64,000 nt of DNA from Myrica gale (lineage: Eukaryota; Streptophyta; Magnoliopsida; Fagales; Myricaceae): NCBI GenBank assembly GCA_963930655.1, contig OZ005616.1:12056001-12120000 (forward strand), written 5' to 3'. The position numbers and the translations under genes were made by a program. Positions 1 to 13,695 of the stretch are shown here, piece by piece. The notes below the pieces were generated by a model. That model was not told the origin of the DNA. It saw only the letters and a list, made by a program, of their open reading frames with translations, and made no database searches. How positions within the stretch are numbered: position 1 is the first letter of the stretch; the number at the start of each line of letters is the position of its first letter.

Positions 1-22
1 ATCTGACGATGAGAATTCTAAT

Positions 23-980
23 GTGGACCATCATAGAGGTCATCATGATAGCAGACATGGTGGGATGCATGATAGGAGTGACTGTAGACATAAGGATCAT
101 GACCGAGAACGAGATCGCTACCTCTATAATAACGAGTCTACTCCACGTCACGAATATCGACTTTTCAAAACGATTAACCTAGATGTATCTACCTTTGATG
201 GCTCTCTAGATCCCTTGGTTTATACTTAATGGATTAGGGATATGGATCTTTTCTTTAAGTGGTATGGAATGTTTGAGGATATACTAGTACAATTTGCATG
301 TTTGACGTTAGTTAGTAATGCTCAGCTTTATTGGGGAGCGTAGAGGATTTCCTTGTTAGGCGTCATGCGCTTCCAATTAGAATTTAGGTTGAAATAAAGC
401 GTTGTCTTTAAGAGAAATGCATTCCCTAATCTTACATGAGAATTTTATTAGATAAGTGGAATGCTCTTCGAAAGGGTAACCGTTTGTGATTGAATATGTG
501 GCTCGATTTGATGAGTTTAGGATGCGATGTCACATTGTGGAGGATGAGGTTATGACTTTGAGCCGATTTAGACATGATTTATATGATGACCTTAATAGAG
601 AGCTTGTCTTTAGATGAGTCTCCACCCTTAATCATGCATACACTTTGGCTCAAGAGTATGAGTTGGTTACTAGGATTCCTTACAGGAACATTGGCAACAC
701 TCGACCTTTTCTTCCCCAGCCTTCACCCTTACAATCTAAATATTTATTAGGATCTCTCCCTCTTAGTGCACCCCTTGTAAATAATGGAAAGTGCATTGAT
801 GCTTTTCGTGCGTACTCCCGCGTGCAATGTTTTAATTGTCAGAGTTTTGGCTATACGTCAACAAGTTGTCACAGTAAGTCTTTGGTCCTTGAGGGACATA
901 CTAGTGTGTGTGATGAGGACCACCTAGTCGAGCAAGTTTATGAACCTCAATTAATGAGTTTAGTGATTTCGGTAAGATGA
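23..980 (+). pseudogene. Gypsy gag remnant with altered zinc knuckle
   Basis: The first segment (23-229) is rich in His, Arg and Asp and ends in a stretch resembling the start of a retrotransposon gag domain (DVSTFDGSLDPLVYT, with a stop where the usual W-ordered region continues). Frames change several times up to 645. The last segment (645-980) holds a zinc knuckle, CFNCQSFGYTSTSC. This fits C-x2-C-x4-H-x4-C except that the His is Tyr. Gag would form the capsid and the knuckle would bind element RNA. It is non-functional here. Confidence 0.75.
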
Positions 981-1129
981 TGATATTGTTGTTGGTTGCG
1001 TTAGAGCTGTCCCCTCTAAGCTTAGTCCAGCCTTGCTCCCCAACACCCCCCAGATTGGTGTTGTTCGTTGTGCCCTTACCTAGCCCAAAGATGCTGATGT
1101 TTGGCGTCCAAATGCTATCTTTCATACCT

Positions 1130-1345
1130 ATATCAAAATCAATGATAAAAGTTGCAAGGTCATTATAGATAGTGATAGTTGTATTAATGCAGTTTCCACT
1201 ACTATTGTTTCTCGTCTTGCGTTACAACTAGTCTTTCACCCGAACCCCTATAGTGTCTTATAGGTTGATACTTCCTCCATAGTAGTGAAGGAACGTTGTC
1301 TTGTGCCCATTTAGTTCATAGAGTACAGGGATCATATATGGTGTG
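1130..1345 (+). pseudogene. Gypsy aspartic protease remnant
   Basis: Around 1138-1250 one frame reads KSCKVIIDSDSCINAVS and continues with SRLALQL, the usual start of a plant Gypsy protease. The active-site triad D-S-G appears as D-S-D, so a key glycine is lost, and a stop follows at about 1260. It lies between the gag zinc knuckle and the reverse transcriptase, as expected. The reading is by eye and short. Confidence 0.6.
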
Positions 1346-1583
1346 ATGTTATCCCTATGGATATATGTTATGTTATCTTTGGTCACCCGTGGTTGTTCGA
1401 TTTGGATGTGATCATACTTGGTCACTCCAACTCTTGTTTCTTTGTGTACAAGGGTTAAAAGATTCTCCTTAATCCTCTTCTCCAAACCTGTTGATGTCCA
1501 TCACCCCAAAATATTTGTAGAAAAAAAGAGGTTAAATATTATTAGCTACACGAAGTTTGAGCGAGACCTTGTAGGGGAATGTC

Positions 1584-2990
1584 ATGTTTGCGGTAATTGT
1601 TATGGAAGTCCCATCTGATTCTCTGGCAGTAGTGCCTCCTGAGGCCCAAGAGGTCCTTTGGAAATTTCAAGATGTTTTCCCGGTAGATCTCCCCATTCGT
1701 TTGCCACATTTACAAGACATTCAACATGTTATAGATTTTGTTCCGGGAGCATCTCTCTCGAATTTGGCCCATTATAGAAGGAATCCCTCTAAGCATGTCG
1801 AGCTCCAACGCCAAATGAGTCAACTCCTTTACAAGGGATTTATCCGTGAGAGCTTGAGCCCTTGTGCGGTTTCAGCCCTGTTGACACCCAAGAAAGATGG
1901 CTATTGGAGAATATGTGTTGATAGTTGAGTCATCAATAAGATCACTGTCAAGTATCATTTCCCCATCTTTAGTCTTGATGATAAGTTGGACATGATGGAT
2001 GGTGCCATAATCTTTTCTAAAATCGACCTTAAGAGGTGGATACCATCAGATTAGCGTCAGCCCAGGTGATGAGTTGAAGACTGCCTTCAGGACAAGGATG
2101 GTCTTTATGTGTGGTTAGTCATGACGTTTGATCTTTCTAATGCCCCAAGTACATCCATGTAGGTCATGACCCAAGCTCTTAGCCTTTCATGGGACAGTTC
2201 TTAGTGGTATACTGTGATGACATCCTTGTTTTTACTAAGTCTCATGAGCAACACTTAGATCATCTCAATCAGGTTTGTTCTACCCTTCAGAAAGAGAACA
2301 TATATACTAATTTGAAGAAGTGTTCTTTTTTAATAATCAATGTTGTCTTCTTAGGATTCATTGTTTCCTCTCAGGGAGTGTCTATTGACCTTAATAAAGT
2401 GCAGGAAATTGAATTGGCCTACGCCCAAATCTATTCATGATGTTAAGAGTTTTCATGCTCTAGCTACATTCTATCGTGGATTTAGCACTATCATGGATCA
2501 TCTTACAGAGTGCATGAAGAAAGGAAAGTTCAAGTGGTCTTCTCAAGCTGTGAAAGCTTTTGAGGATATTAAGAAGAGAATGATCAATGCACTAGTCATG
2601 GGCCTTCCTGACTTCTCTAAAGTATTTGAGGTCGAGTGTGATGTATTGGGTATTGGCATAGGCGGAATTCTTAGGCAGGAACGTCACCCTATTGCCTACT
2701 TTAGCAAGAAATTTAATGGTGCTAGACTACGCTACTTTGCCTATGATAAAGAGTTATATGCGGTGTGTAGACCTTGCACCATTGGCACCATTATTTGTTA
2801 TCCCAAGAGTTTATTCTTTACTGTAACCACGAGGCTCTTTGTTACCTTAGTTCCTAGAAAAACTTGGATAGTAGGTATGGTCGTTGGATAGAATATTGGC
2901 AGGCCTATTATTTTGTATTGAAACATAGGAATGGAGTTGAGAACCAAGCCGTTGATGCCTTGAGTCATCACATCTCCTTGTTGTCTGTTA
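1584..2990 (+). pseudogene. Gypsy reverse transcriptase and RNase H remnant
   Basis: The segment at 1584-1928 carries the N-terminal fingers of the reverse transcriptase, including the stretches ending SPCAVSALLTPKKDG and YWRICVDS, then a stop. The catalytic box is at about 2210 as YCDDILVFTKS; the usual residue after Tyr is Val or Met, here Cys. The connection and RNase H follow at 2361-2891, with VFEVECDVLGIGIGGIL (one RNase H acidic residue visible) and PIAYFSKKFNGA. A segment at 2864-3142 keeps GVENQAVDALSHH, the RNase H end (N-x-V-A-D-A-L-S in relatives). At least four stops or frame changes make it inactive. Confidence 0.85.
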
Positions 2991-3139
2991 TGCACGTTAA
3001 GATCATAAGATTTGAGAGACTAAAGGAAGAATATGAGACATGTGCTGATTTTAGGGAGGTTTATCTAGCCTTACTGAGCAGCCAACCTGTTCCTACTGCT
3101 GGGTTTCACCTTCATGATAGCTACCTTTTACGCACCAAT

Positions 3140-4518
3140 TAGCTTTGTATCCCTAAGACTTCAGTGAGAGACTTTATCGTGTGAGAGGTTCACGCCAGAG
3201 GTCTTTCTGGACATTTCGGACGTAATAAGACCATAGAGGAACTTGAGTGGCAATTTTATTGGCCTAGTTTAAAGAGGGGTGTTGCTAAGGTAGTTAGCAC
3301 TTGTAGAACTTGCCAGCTTGCCAAGCAAAAGAAACAGAATATTGGTCTCTACCACGCCTCTTCCTGTCCCTAGTTGTCCTTGGCAAGATTTGAGTATGTT
3401 AGGACTTTCCCGTACCCTTAAGAGGCATGACTCTATTTGTTGTGGATCGTTTTTTCTAAAATAGCTCACTTCATTCCTTGCAGTAAGACTTATGATGCCT
3501 CCAAGGTTGTTAGGTTGTACTTTGATGAATTGTTAAGTTGTATGACCTTCCTAAGACTATTGTATCCGATCGTGATGTTCATTTCACTGGTCATTTTTGG
3601 AGGACCCTCTGGCATATAGTTGACACTAAACTGAAATTCTCCACTGAATTACATTCCCAAACAGATGGCCAAACCGAGGTTGTCAACCTTAGTTTGGGAA
3701 ACTTATTGAGATGTCTAGTCCAAGAAAACGTTAGGAATTGATTATGTGAATCGGTCTATCGGTATGAGCCCCTTTGAAGTTGTGCATGGTTATAAGCCTG
3801 GGAAGCCTTAAGACCTTATTCCCATGTTCCCACATGCTAGTGTGTCTATGAATGCTGAATCATTTGCACAACATCTTCATGACTTGCATCTTGAGATCAA
3901 TAAACATCTAGAAGCAATTAATGCATCATATAAACTTCAAGTTGACTTATATAAAAGATATGTTGCATTTAATGTTCGAGATTATGTCATATGATCCGAA
4001 TTCGACCGGAACAACGTCGTTTTGGACCCACTTCCAAATTGCAGGCTTATAGTGCTAATCCTTTTAAAATTTTTGAAGCAGATTGGACCGAATGCATATG
4101 TCATTAATATTTTATCTCACTTTGGTTTTCATCGTACTTTCATTATTGAGGACTTAGTTGCCTACAAAGGCCCTACCAGCTTCCGAGACGATCCTTTTCT
4201 GACCCTGAGCCCATTTCTACCCCTACACCATTACCTTCTCCACCCACTACAAATGGAGTGATTCAACGATTCCTTGTTTGCTGGGTAGACTTACTGGATT
4301 CGGACTGCACTTGGATTACTAGAGATATTCTCCAACAACTTGATCTCGACATGTTGGAGCTCTATCGAAGTCATCAAGAACTTCTCTCATTAAAGTCGAG
4401 TTCTTCTCACCCTGAGACAGTTAGTGGGGACACTACATTCAGACCTCTATTGATACGAGTATATGAGCGTGTGAAGAAGAAGACTGTACAACCACTTAGT
4501 TTATGGTTGGGTACTTGA
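3140..4518 (+). pseudogene. Gypsy integrase and chromodomain-like C-terminus remnant
   Basis: At about 3180-3350 an H-H-C-C zinc-binding module can be read (HARGLSGHFG, then CRTCQLAKQKK). The catalytic core continues in broken frames from 3437, including TIVSDRDVHFTGHFW and the conserved HSQTDGQTEVVN at about 3655. After a core C-terminal region (FNVRDYV near 3970), the segment at 4258-4518 reads FLVCWVDLLDSDCTWITRD, which resembles the plant chromodomain-like tail F-L-V-x-W-x(n)-TWI. Integrase would insert the cDNA and the tail would bias target choice. Both are dead here. Confidence 0.8.
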
Positions 4519-4570
4519 GAGTGATAGTTTCGTCATATTTTATTTTACTCGACGGGGTCAAGTTTCTCCC

Positions 4571-4862
4571 ACCCGGGGAGAGTTAATGGAGACATTTCAA
4601 TTAATTTTGTACTTTATTCGGTTGTAATTTATATTTTGAGAGATGATTAGTTTATGTTTTATTAAGCTTTAGCCCATGGGCTTTTAGGATTTGCTTATGA
4701 TCTTTTATTCTTTATTTAAGGTTTGTGAGAAGTTCAAAATATTCAGACTAAGATTATAAAGTTTATTAGCGGCTGCCTTTGCACTCAAATATGGTGTTTT
4801 CTCCCTTTCTTTAGCTTAATCTTCTTTTCTTCTCTCTTGTTTCTCCATTATATTTCGTATCA
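4571..4862 (+). repeat. Candidate polypurine tract and short 3' LTR of the first Gypsy element
   Basis: After the last pol segment an A/G-rich stretch, ACCCGGGGAGAGTTAA (4571-4586), is followed by TG at 4587. A TG-to-CA block of 276 bp ends at 4862 in TTTCGTATCA. It contains a TATA-like TTTATTTAAGG near 4715. This matches the order polypurine tract then 3' LTR, but with no 5' LTR in the window the borders cannot be tested. Confidence 0.45.
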
Positions 4863-5156
4863 TTTTATTTTTATATCTACAAAGATTGTTACCGAAAAAA
4901 ACTTAAAAATATAAAATAATTTTATCTCTTTGGCTTTTGACAGCCTATCACATGGCTTTTACTAACGTTTTAAACAAAACGCTGCTAAAATAAGAGGTTT
5001 AGTGTCGTTTATTAACAAAAAACTGCTAAATCATAAATTTTTAGAAAGTTTTTTGAAATCTGTCGCTAACAAGTAGACCTTTTAGCATAAGTTTTAAACA
5101 AAAAGTCGCTAAATATACGAATTATTCCAGCATTTAGTTAAAGCGTTGCTAAATCT

Positions 5157-5914
5157 AGGGCTGAACAGATTTGGGCCAGAACCGACCGGGCCGACACAAA
5201 CTGGCCGAAACTGATTGGGCCCGGCCGGTTCTGGGACAGCCCGGTTCGGCTGTCGGCCCAAAAATTTCAGAACTGAGGGCCTCGGTTCGGCCCACGGTTT
5301 TGGGGGCCTAAGGGGCCGAACCAGGTTGAACCAAGGGCCCTCAGGTAATTTCGCTATTTTTTTTAAACCCCCCTTTTAATTTATTTCCCAGTTCCCCTCC
5401 CCCTCCCCCTTCACGACCCTTCCCCCTCCCCTCCCCCTCTCAAATCTCTCTCACCCAGTTTCCCTCCCCCTCCCCCTTCACGACCCTTCCCCCTCCCCCT
5501 CTCTCTCTCTCAGGTCTACTCTCTCACGCAGATCTTCTCTCTCTCTCTCTCTCTCTCTCAGATCTCCCTCTCCCTCGCCCTCTCTCTCTCTTGGTCTACT
5601 ACGATTTGGGCAGTTGTTATTGGTTGCGATTTGGGTTGTTGGTGGTGGCGATTGGTTGTGATTTGGGTTGTTTGGTGGTGGCTGTGATTTGAGCGATTTG
5701 GGTTGTTGGTGGTGGTGATTGGTTGTGATTTGGGTTGTTGGTGGTGGTGATTTGGGCGATTTGAGTGCATAGGGACCGACCGAACACCGAACACCGACCA
5801 CCGCCGAATGTCGTCGGTCTGGCAGGTCTAGAGACCTCTCGATGCGGTTGTCGGTCAATATTTTTCCTCAACCGGTTCGGTTGACAGTTGGGGGTGAAAA
5901 CCGAACCGAGTCTA
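5157..5914. mobile_element. hAT-type non-autonomous element, copy 1
   Basis: The 758 bp block starts TAGGGCTGAACAG and ends ACCGAACCGAGTCTA. It is bounded by a perfect 8 bp duplication, GCTAAATC (5149-5156 and 5915-5922), the length made by hAT transposases. Only TAG/CTA is strictly inverted at the tips. Inside are GC-rich GGCCGAACC-like words at both ends and a long CT-rich tract around 5395-5600. The same family occurs at 56784-57177. No transposase is encoded; long antisense frames here come from simple repeats. Confidence 0.75.
5605..5775. repeat. GT-rich tandem repeat inside hAT-type copy 1
   Basis: About four imperfect copies of a unit like GATTTGGGTTGTTGGTGGTG lie here, preceded by a long CT microsatellite (about 5497-5560). 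The repeat creates long Pro/His/Gln-rich antisense frames that look like proteins but are artefacts. Confidence 0.8.
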
Positions 5915-6190
5915 GCTAAATCGTTTGATGTTCAACGCCTAAAAAACATATACTTTTAACGGCATTTTGTTAAGAAATTTGGCACAGTAGCCGAGGAAAT
6001 AAAAGTGCTGCCAGAGGAAAAGATATGGTAACGCTTTTTCTAAACTGACCCACAATAAGTATATTTTTAACAACGTTTCTTCAATAAATGCTAAAAAAAT
6101 CATATTTGAACAGCGTTTTCTACTAAATAGTAATATCTTGTAGCGACGTTTTTATTACGGCCCCTAAAGGTCGGTTTTTTCGTGATGAAT

Positions 6191-7766
6191 ATTGAGTTAA
6201 GAACCAACATTCGATGTTAGCATGCATTCTAACCCTAGCCAAATTTGTGCTTTTCGATGGTATGTACTATATTCATACCCAAAATCAGCTGAAGAATTCG
6301 AAGCCAAATACAAATATGTAGTTGTTATATTTTTGGAAGCATTTAACACACTCAGTCTAAGTCGCCAATGTATTATACAATATAATAGATAATAAATTAT
6401 GAAAGTTTTAAAAAGTTACATATAAAAAAATATAATATTATAATATTTATGTAATAGACTATGTATTATAATACATTATACTATAATGTTTAATAGAAAA
6501 TGAGCTTTGGGATTTCTGTCCTGTCTTTTGAATCAAAGTTTTTTTTTTCTAATTTCTTTTGAATTAATGAATTCCACATAAGATATGAGGTAGGCCTTGA
6601 ATTCTTTAATAAGACACGCTCTCACCCTCTTTTTCCGAGTTTAGGGAAATGTTGTTTGGTAAAAAATTGTAAGATTTTTAGGATTTTGATATAATTGTTA
6701 ATATTTATGTAGATTGGAGTTTTATAGGTTTTTGTGTAAAAGTTGGTGAAAAGTTTCACATATATTTAATTTTTGTTGAAATTTGTAAAAATATGTAGAA
6801 AGAGATGATTTGATGTAATTATTTAATAAAAAAATATTAGATATAGGTAAAAAAAATATGGAGATAGAAGGTTCTCATCCTTGAATTTTTGCACCTAAAA
6901 TTTTTTGCACACATGTTTTGACTTTAATTTTTTAGACTAACAATTTTTTTACTAAAAAAATCTATATTACTCTTAATAAAAACAAATTCATAGACTTCAA
7001 CAACTTCTCCACTAATAAAATCTATATTACCCTAATACAAAATTTTGTTCAAACTCTTTTTCAAGCCTTCTAAACATGGGCTTAAAAGTTAGACCTATGA
7101 TTCTGGAGTTAAAGTTAAGTGATAAATACAAAATTAGTCCATGTAATTTTTATAAAAATTAAATTAATTTTAAAATTTTAAAATCTTTGAATTTTTATAA
7201 GATCACAAAGAAACTAAAATCTTAATAAATTTTAAACCTTAATACTAATTTAATGAATTTTAAAGTATAATAATTTATTTAATTTTTACACAAATTACCG
7301 ACCAACTTTGTATTTATCCCAACTCAAACAATTAATTCTCAACTTTCTTTATTATTAGTAAAGACCTTGGTTATGTTCGTTTTTAACTTTTTTTCAGGAT
7401 TCAAATACATTTACAAAATTACAACCGAATATCTTAAGAATTCAAACACAAACACCAATACATTTTACACAATTTTCAACAACTTTTTACTTTTTTATTT
7501 AACACAAATTTTCTCTCTATAATTTTTCACATAACTCCAATATTTTTTTATTAAACAATTACCTCAAATCATTTCTTTCTCCACTTTACACAAATACCTA
7601 TAAAATATTTTTCAGTATAAATATTCACAATTTCTCTAAAATTTTAAATTTTTACCCAACAAGAATATATCCCTTGATTTATCATGACCCACTAGCTGTA
7701 CGGCAAAGAAGATTTTTCACCGGGTGAAGTACAAATCCATACGAGACTCGTCTGGTTTTGGATAGG
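6191..7766. other. AT-rich intergenic DNA with MITE-like fragments
   Basis: No gene was seen. Blocks at about 6650-6860 and 7370-7670 are roughly inverse in content (GTTTGGTAAAAAATTGTAAG on one side, poly-A/C-rich counterparts such as TTTTACCCAACAAG on the other). They look like ends of small inverted-repeat elements. The rest is AT-rich and featureless. Confidence 0.5.
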
Positions 7767-7964
7767 TATGTTTGGGGCTCAAATATTTGGGCCCAAAAAT
7801 TTAGGTTTTATCATAAAAAATTCACCACATGATTTTTTATTATTATAATATTTATTAAAAATATTCTCTCTGTACTTTTTCACCAATTCCCATAACATAT
7901 CTTTACTTTATAATATTTTTCAAACCCCAATACTCAAAATTTTCACCCTCAAATATACCAAACT
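7767..7964. repeat. AT-rich MITE-like repeat, copy 1
   Basis: The block shares a long central stretch (ATTATTATAATATTTATTAA, then CTTTTTCACCAA) and a similar right end (TTTTCACCCTCAAATA) with a second copy at 48612-48811. The ends are loosely inverted: TATGTTTGGGGCTC on the left, TCAAATATACCAAACTG on the right. It lies about 220 bp upstream of the eL38 first exon and carries TTTGGGCCCAAAA (7786-7798), a palindrome with the TGGGCC word of site II promoter elements. Confidence 0.6.
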
Positions 7965-8078
7965 GCCGGTGAAAAAAAAGCTTCACGTAAGCGAGTAATA
8001 TAGACAGATATTATGAAAAAACAAAACAGTAATATAGACAGATTATTAGGGGCAAGACAGAGAATATGGCAAATGCTC

Positions 8079-8086
8079 TAGGGTTT
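8079..8086 (+). promoter_or_regulatory. Telo-box-like element upstream of the eL38 ATG
   Basis: TAGGGTTT sits 100 bp upstream of the start codon. The telo box (AAACCCTA in either orientation) is typical of promoters and leaders of plant translation-machinery genes. Function is inferred from position and gene identity. Confidence 0.6.
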
Positions 8087-8185
8087 TGAGTTGTGTGTGG
8101 AATATATATTCTGAACGATCTGCAGCAGCCGTGGTTTGGAGCGTCGAACTTCTCCGGGCTAGATCGCTCGAACACGAAAGCCAAA

Positions 8186-10793
<2,608 letters not shown>

Positions 10794-11494
10794 AAAGCGG
10801 CCTTGGCCCGGACCACGCATGTTAAATGCTCTGGGTTTGGAGAGTAAAATCAAACTTTGTTTTGTGTAATGCTGTTTAACATTAGTTGAGATACAACATT
10901 GTTAAAAATTTGAGATTTGGTATTGTATAATTGCTAGGCGGACATGGTTCTTAATATTTGTTCCATGGATTGAAAAGCTTCGATGTTTCGGTTTTCCAGT
11001 TTTTTTTTTGTCGCTCTGAGCATTTGTTGCCTGTTTCTATTTGATAATGCGTTTTGCGTTCCTGTGTTGCTGCAGCCTGCAATGGCTGAAAGTCTCTGGG
11101 GTATTGGCCGTATCACAAAGTCTTGGCAAATGGCCGTAAATGACTGGTGGGTTATCTTCGCTACTAACCTTACGCTTCACATTCTGCTTACTTGACAGGC
11201 ACGTGATGACTCAAATAATAGATAGAAATAAAATAGAGTGACAAGTCAATGGAAATGAAGAATAAAATGACAAGTTGAGAAAAAAATACGAAAGTAGAAA
11301 AAATAATTCAACCTTGGAAGGAAATAAATAAAGTTGTAGGAACAAAAAAATAGATAAACAAAAGGTTTCAAAGAAAATGAAATATTAACAAAAGGGCAAA
11401 AAAGAAAAGAAATGAGACTACATTGGACCAAACAAAAATCAAAATCAAAGGACGCTATGAATTCATTTGATTGTGCTCTTTATCTTTCTAATTT
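10794..11494 (+). other. eL38 3' untranslated region and downstream flank
   Basis: The 3' UTR starts after TGA at 10793. T-rich and AATTG-type stretches near 10900-10980 could hold the poly(A) site, but no single signal is clear. Beyond about 11200 the DNA is purine-rich (AAAATAGAG, AAGAAAAG). Short frames here show no recognisable protein. Confidence 0.5.
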
Positions 11495-12103
11495 GGGTTA
11501 ATGACCATTTTCGTTTCTGGGTTTTGACCAATTCAAAATGTGTCTTTGGATTTTCTCATTTACATTTATCACACGTAGTTCTTGGGTTTTATAATGGTCA
11601 AAATGATCATTCTGTCTACTTTCATTAGCAAATTGTTCAGTCAACTAATAGTCATACACGTTATTACCAACCAGAAAGTGACATGTAACAGAATTATTTA
11701 AAAATTTCACGTCAATTTTATTGTAACGTAAATAAATAAAAAACTTACAAAAAAAAAAACAAACATACACGATTGAAGTTTCAGAGCCACCCCTGGAGAA
11801 GGGGTGTACGGGAGCCGACCACCCCTTCTCTAGGGAGGTCGATGGTTGCCTGCCACCCCTTCCAAAGAGGCTGAGGGGTGGCTCGCACCTCCTTGGATTT
11901 TTTTTTTTAAAGTTTCACTTTCTGATTGGAATGACGTGTAGGATCGTTATTTGACTAAACAATTCACTAACGAAAGTTGATAGAAATATCATTTTGACAA
12001 TTAAATCATGAAATCCAATTACTATGTGTGATAAATGAGAATACTTAAAAGGACTAATTTTATAAAGTGATCAAAACATAGGGACAAAAATGGTCATTAA
12101 CCC
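11495..12103. mobile_element. Mutator-like non-autonomous element with long terminal inverted repeats
   Basis: The left end reads GGGTTAATGACCATTTTCGT. The right end is the inverse of GGGTTAATGACCATTTTTGT, and similarity continues through words such as TGATAAATGAGAA and TTGACTAAACAATT for roughly 150 bp on each side. Flanking 9-mers TTCTAATTT (11486-11494) and TTCTTATTT (12104-12112) differ at one base, the target duplication length of Mutator elements. The core holds a GC-rich block (11786-11905) rich in CCACCCCTTC/GAAGGGGTG words. No transposase is encoded. Confidence 0.75.
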
Positions 12104-12112
12104 TTCTTATTT

Positions 12113-12727
12113 TAATAAATCTATGCCTAATCTTTCGAATGTAATTAAACCGTGCGAGTTGTGAGATAAATTTTAAAAATTAAAAATTTATAATTAAATA
12201 ATACAAAAAAATATTAATAAATTTTTTAGCTGAAAGAAAAATGAATAAAAAAAATTTAAAATTACATAAAACAAAAAATATTAATACAATTTTAAAATCG
12301 AAAAATCAGAAAACAGGAATAAAAAAGAAAAAAAATTCTAAAACAAAATATGGAAAACATTAGAAAAAAACAACAAAAAGGAATGGGATAATTAAGAAAG
12401 AAATTATAAAAATATTATAAAAATAAAACGTTATATTAAAAAAAACTGATTTTTTAATAAATAAAATGAAGAATCGGACAGAGAGGAAGCACTCATTTGG
12501 CGCAATGCTCCAGAAATCAGGCATTTATTTATTTTTTTACCTCTAAAGTCAAGCAATGGTTTTAAATTTTTCAAAATAGAATTTATGAACGGCTACAAAT
12601 TGCATAATATTCATCAAAGCATTTACCAAAGAAAAATTGAGATTTGACACCTTTCATGGGGGTGATCATTTAGGTGATGGTCTTTAATGCTTCTCCTTAG
12701 CATCAAGTAATTCTCATTCATGGGCGT
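12113..12727. other. Very AT-rich intergenic DNA
   Basis: Runs of A and T dominate up to about 12470, and no gene or ordered repeat was seen. From 12480 the composition is more normal but still non-coding. Confidence 0.6.
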
Positions 12728-12989
12728 TGTTGCTTGATAAACCTACAGAGAAAAGTTTAGAATAATATTTCTCTCTCATATCATTTCATACGTACACAAG
12801 GTACTACACAAGCACGGATGCTAACAACCAGGGAATATATTCCTTGATTGACGGAATGATGGACACGTAAGGAATAATGCAGTTATAAAGAAGCATTCTA
12901 GAAGTCACGTAGACTCTGCTGAGCTGTGATGGTGTGACGATGAGGAGGCTGAGGTGTAATCCTTTGGAGCTGCAACCTGTACATTATCA
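12728..12989 (-). repeat. Short LTR of a Copia remnant
   Basis: On the minus strand a polypurine stretch (complement of TCCCCCTCGAG, 12990-13000) is followed by TGATAATG and a 262 bp block ending CAAGCAACA, giving TG...CA borders. It directly follows the end of Copia RNase H, where a 3' LTR belongs. No second LTR was found, so the borders rest on position and the TG/CA ends. Confidence 0.55.
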
Positions 12990-13690
12990 TCCCCCTCGAG
13001 CCAATCTGGAGAGGAAGAACAGAGATGCTTCGTTCGAAGAGATGCAAAGCGAGTAGCAGAGAGTGGTTTGTGGGAATGCCAACGAGCTGATCTTCGATGG
13101 AGAGAAAAGAGACGACAAGAGATTGGAAGCAACTTTGTCTCTAATAAAGTGATAGTCCACGTTAACATGCTTTGTGCGAGCATGAAGAACGAGGTTGGCG
13201 GTAAGATTGGTAGCACCTTGTCACACCATAAGACAGGCGGTGAAGCCAGATGTATACTAAGATCACGAAGAAGTGATTGGAGCCAAAGGAGCTAACAAGT
13301 GGCATTGGTAACCGCCTTGTATTCGCCTCAGTACTTGAGCTGGCAATGGTTGGTTGCTTGCAGGAGTTCCAAGAATGAGATGAGAACCCAAGAACACGCA
13401 TAAGTTACCATTGGAATGCCTATCGTATGGACACCTAGACCAATCAGTGTTAGAGAATGGCAGCAAGAATGCGGGAGGAGGCGCGGGCAAAATGAAGACA
13501 GAAAGCCAGAGTGTATCATAGGTAACGTAGAATCTGCTTTACAGCCTGCCAGTGGGGAACCCGTGGGGCGTGCATGTACTGGCCACACACGATTAACTGT
13601 ATAGGACAGATCGGATCTGGTGAAGGAGAGATATTGGAGGCTCCCGACAACATTGCGGTAGAGAGTTGGAAAAAAGTCACGAAGCATGGA
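12990..13690 (-). pseudogene. Copia reverse transcriptase-RNase H 3' remnant
   Basis: Minus-strand frames give YRNVVGSLQYLSFTRSDLSY then TVNRV, the Copia reverse transcriptase end; relatives read Y-R-x-V-G-A-L-Q-Y-L-T-x-T-R-P-D. RNase H pieces follow: DWSRCPYDRHSNGNLCVFLG and SWNSCKQPTIASSSTEAN (usual S-K-K-Q-x-T-V-A-R-S-S-T-E-A-E). These sit in different frames, so several frameshifts exist. Only the 3' end of pol survives, about 700 bp. It is cut off near 13690, where the hAT gene remnant begins on the other strand. Confidence 0.8.
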
Positions 13691-13695
13691 AGTTG

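Larger units (their letters stand above)
1..4862 (+). mobile_element. Decayed Ty3/Gypsy retrotransposon, chromodomain-type, 5' end outside window
   Basis: Gag, protease, reverse transcriptase, RNase H, integrase and a C-terminal chromodomain-like segment follow in Gypsy order on the plus strand, then a polypurine tract and an LTR-like 3' segment. Every domain is broken by stops or frame changes, so the copy is dead. The window opens inside gag; the 5' LTR and primer binding site lie outside. Gypsy is firm from the domain order (integrase after RNase H). The lineage cannot be fixed by eye. Confidence 0.88.
4920..6190. mobile_element. Decayed non-autonomous DNA element with repeated GCTAAA-type motifs
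   Basis: Both flanks of the hAT-type insertion (about 4950-5150 and 5930-6190) hold many variants of AACGTTTTAAACAAAACGCTGCTAAA and GCTAAATC. The right edge, near 6150-6187, reads as the reverse complement of CATCACGAAAAAACCGACC, a degraded form of the CACTACAAAAAAA terminus of plant CACTA elements, with the style seen intact at 63283. No left terminus was recognised. No coding potential was seen. Confidence 0.4.

Noticed and set aside
5478..5871. Long antisense frames rich in Pro, His, Gln, Arg and Glu
   Set aside because: They come from CT and GT tandem repeats inside the hAT-type element, overlap in all three frames and show no domain.
11095..11195. End of a 70-residue frame 3' of eL38
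   Set aside because: Leaves no splice logic from eL38 and has no recognisable family; treated as a chance frame.
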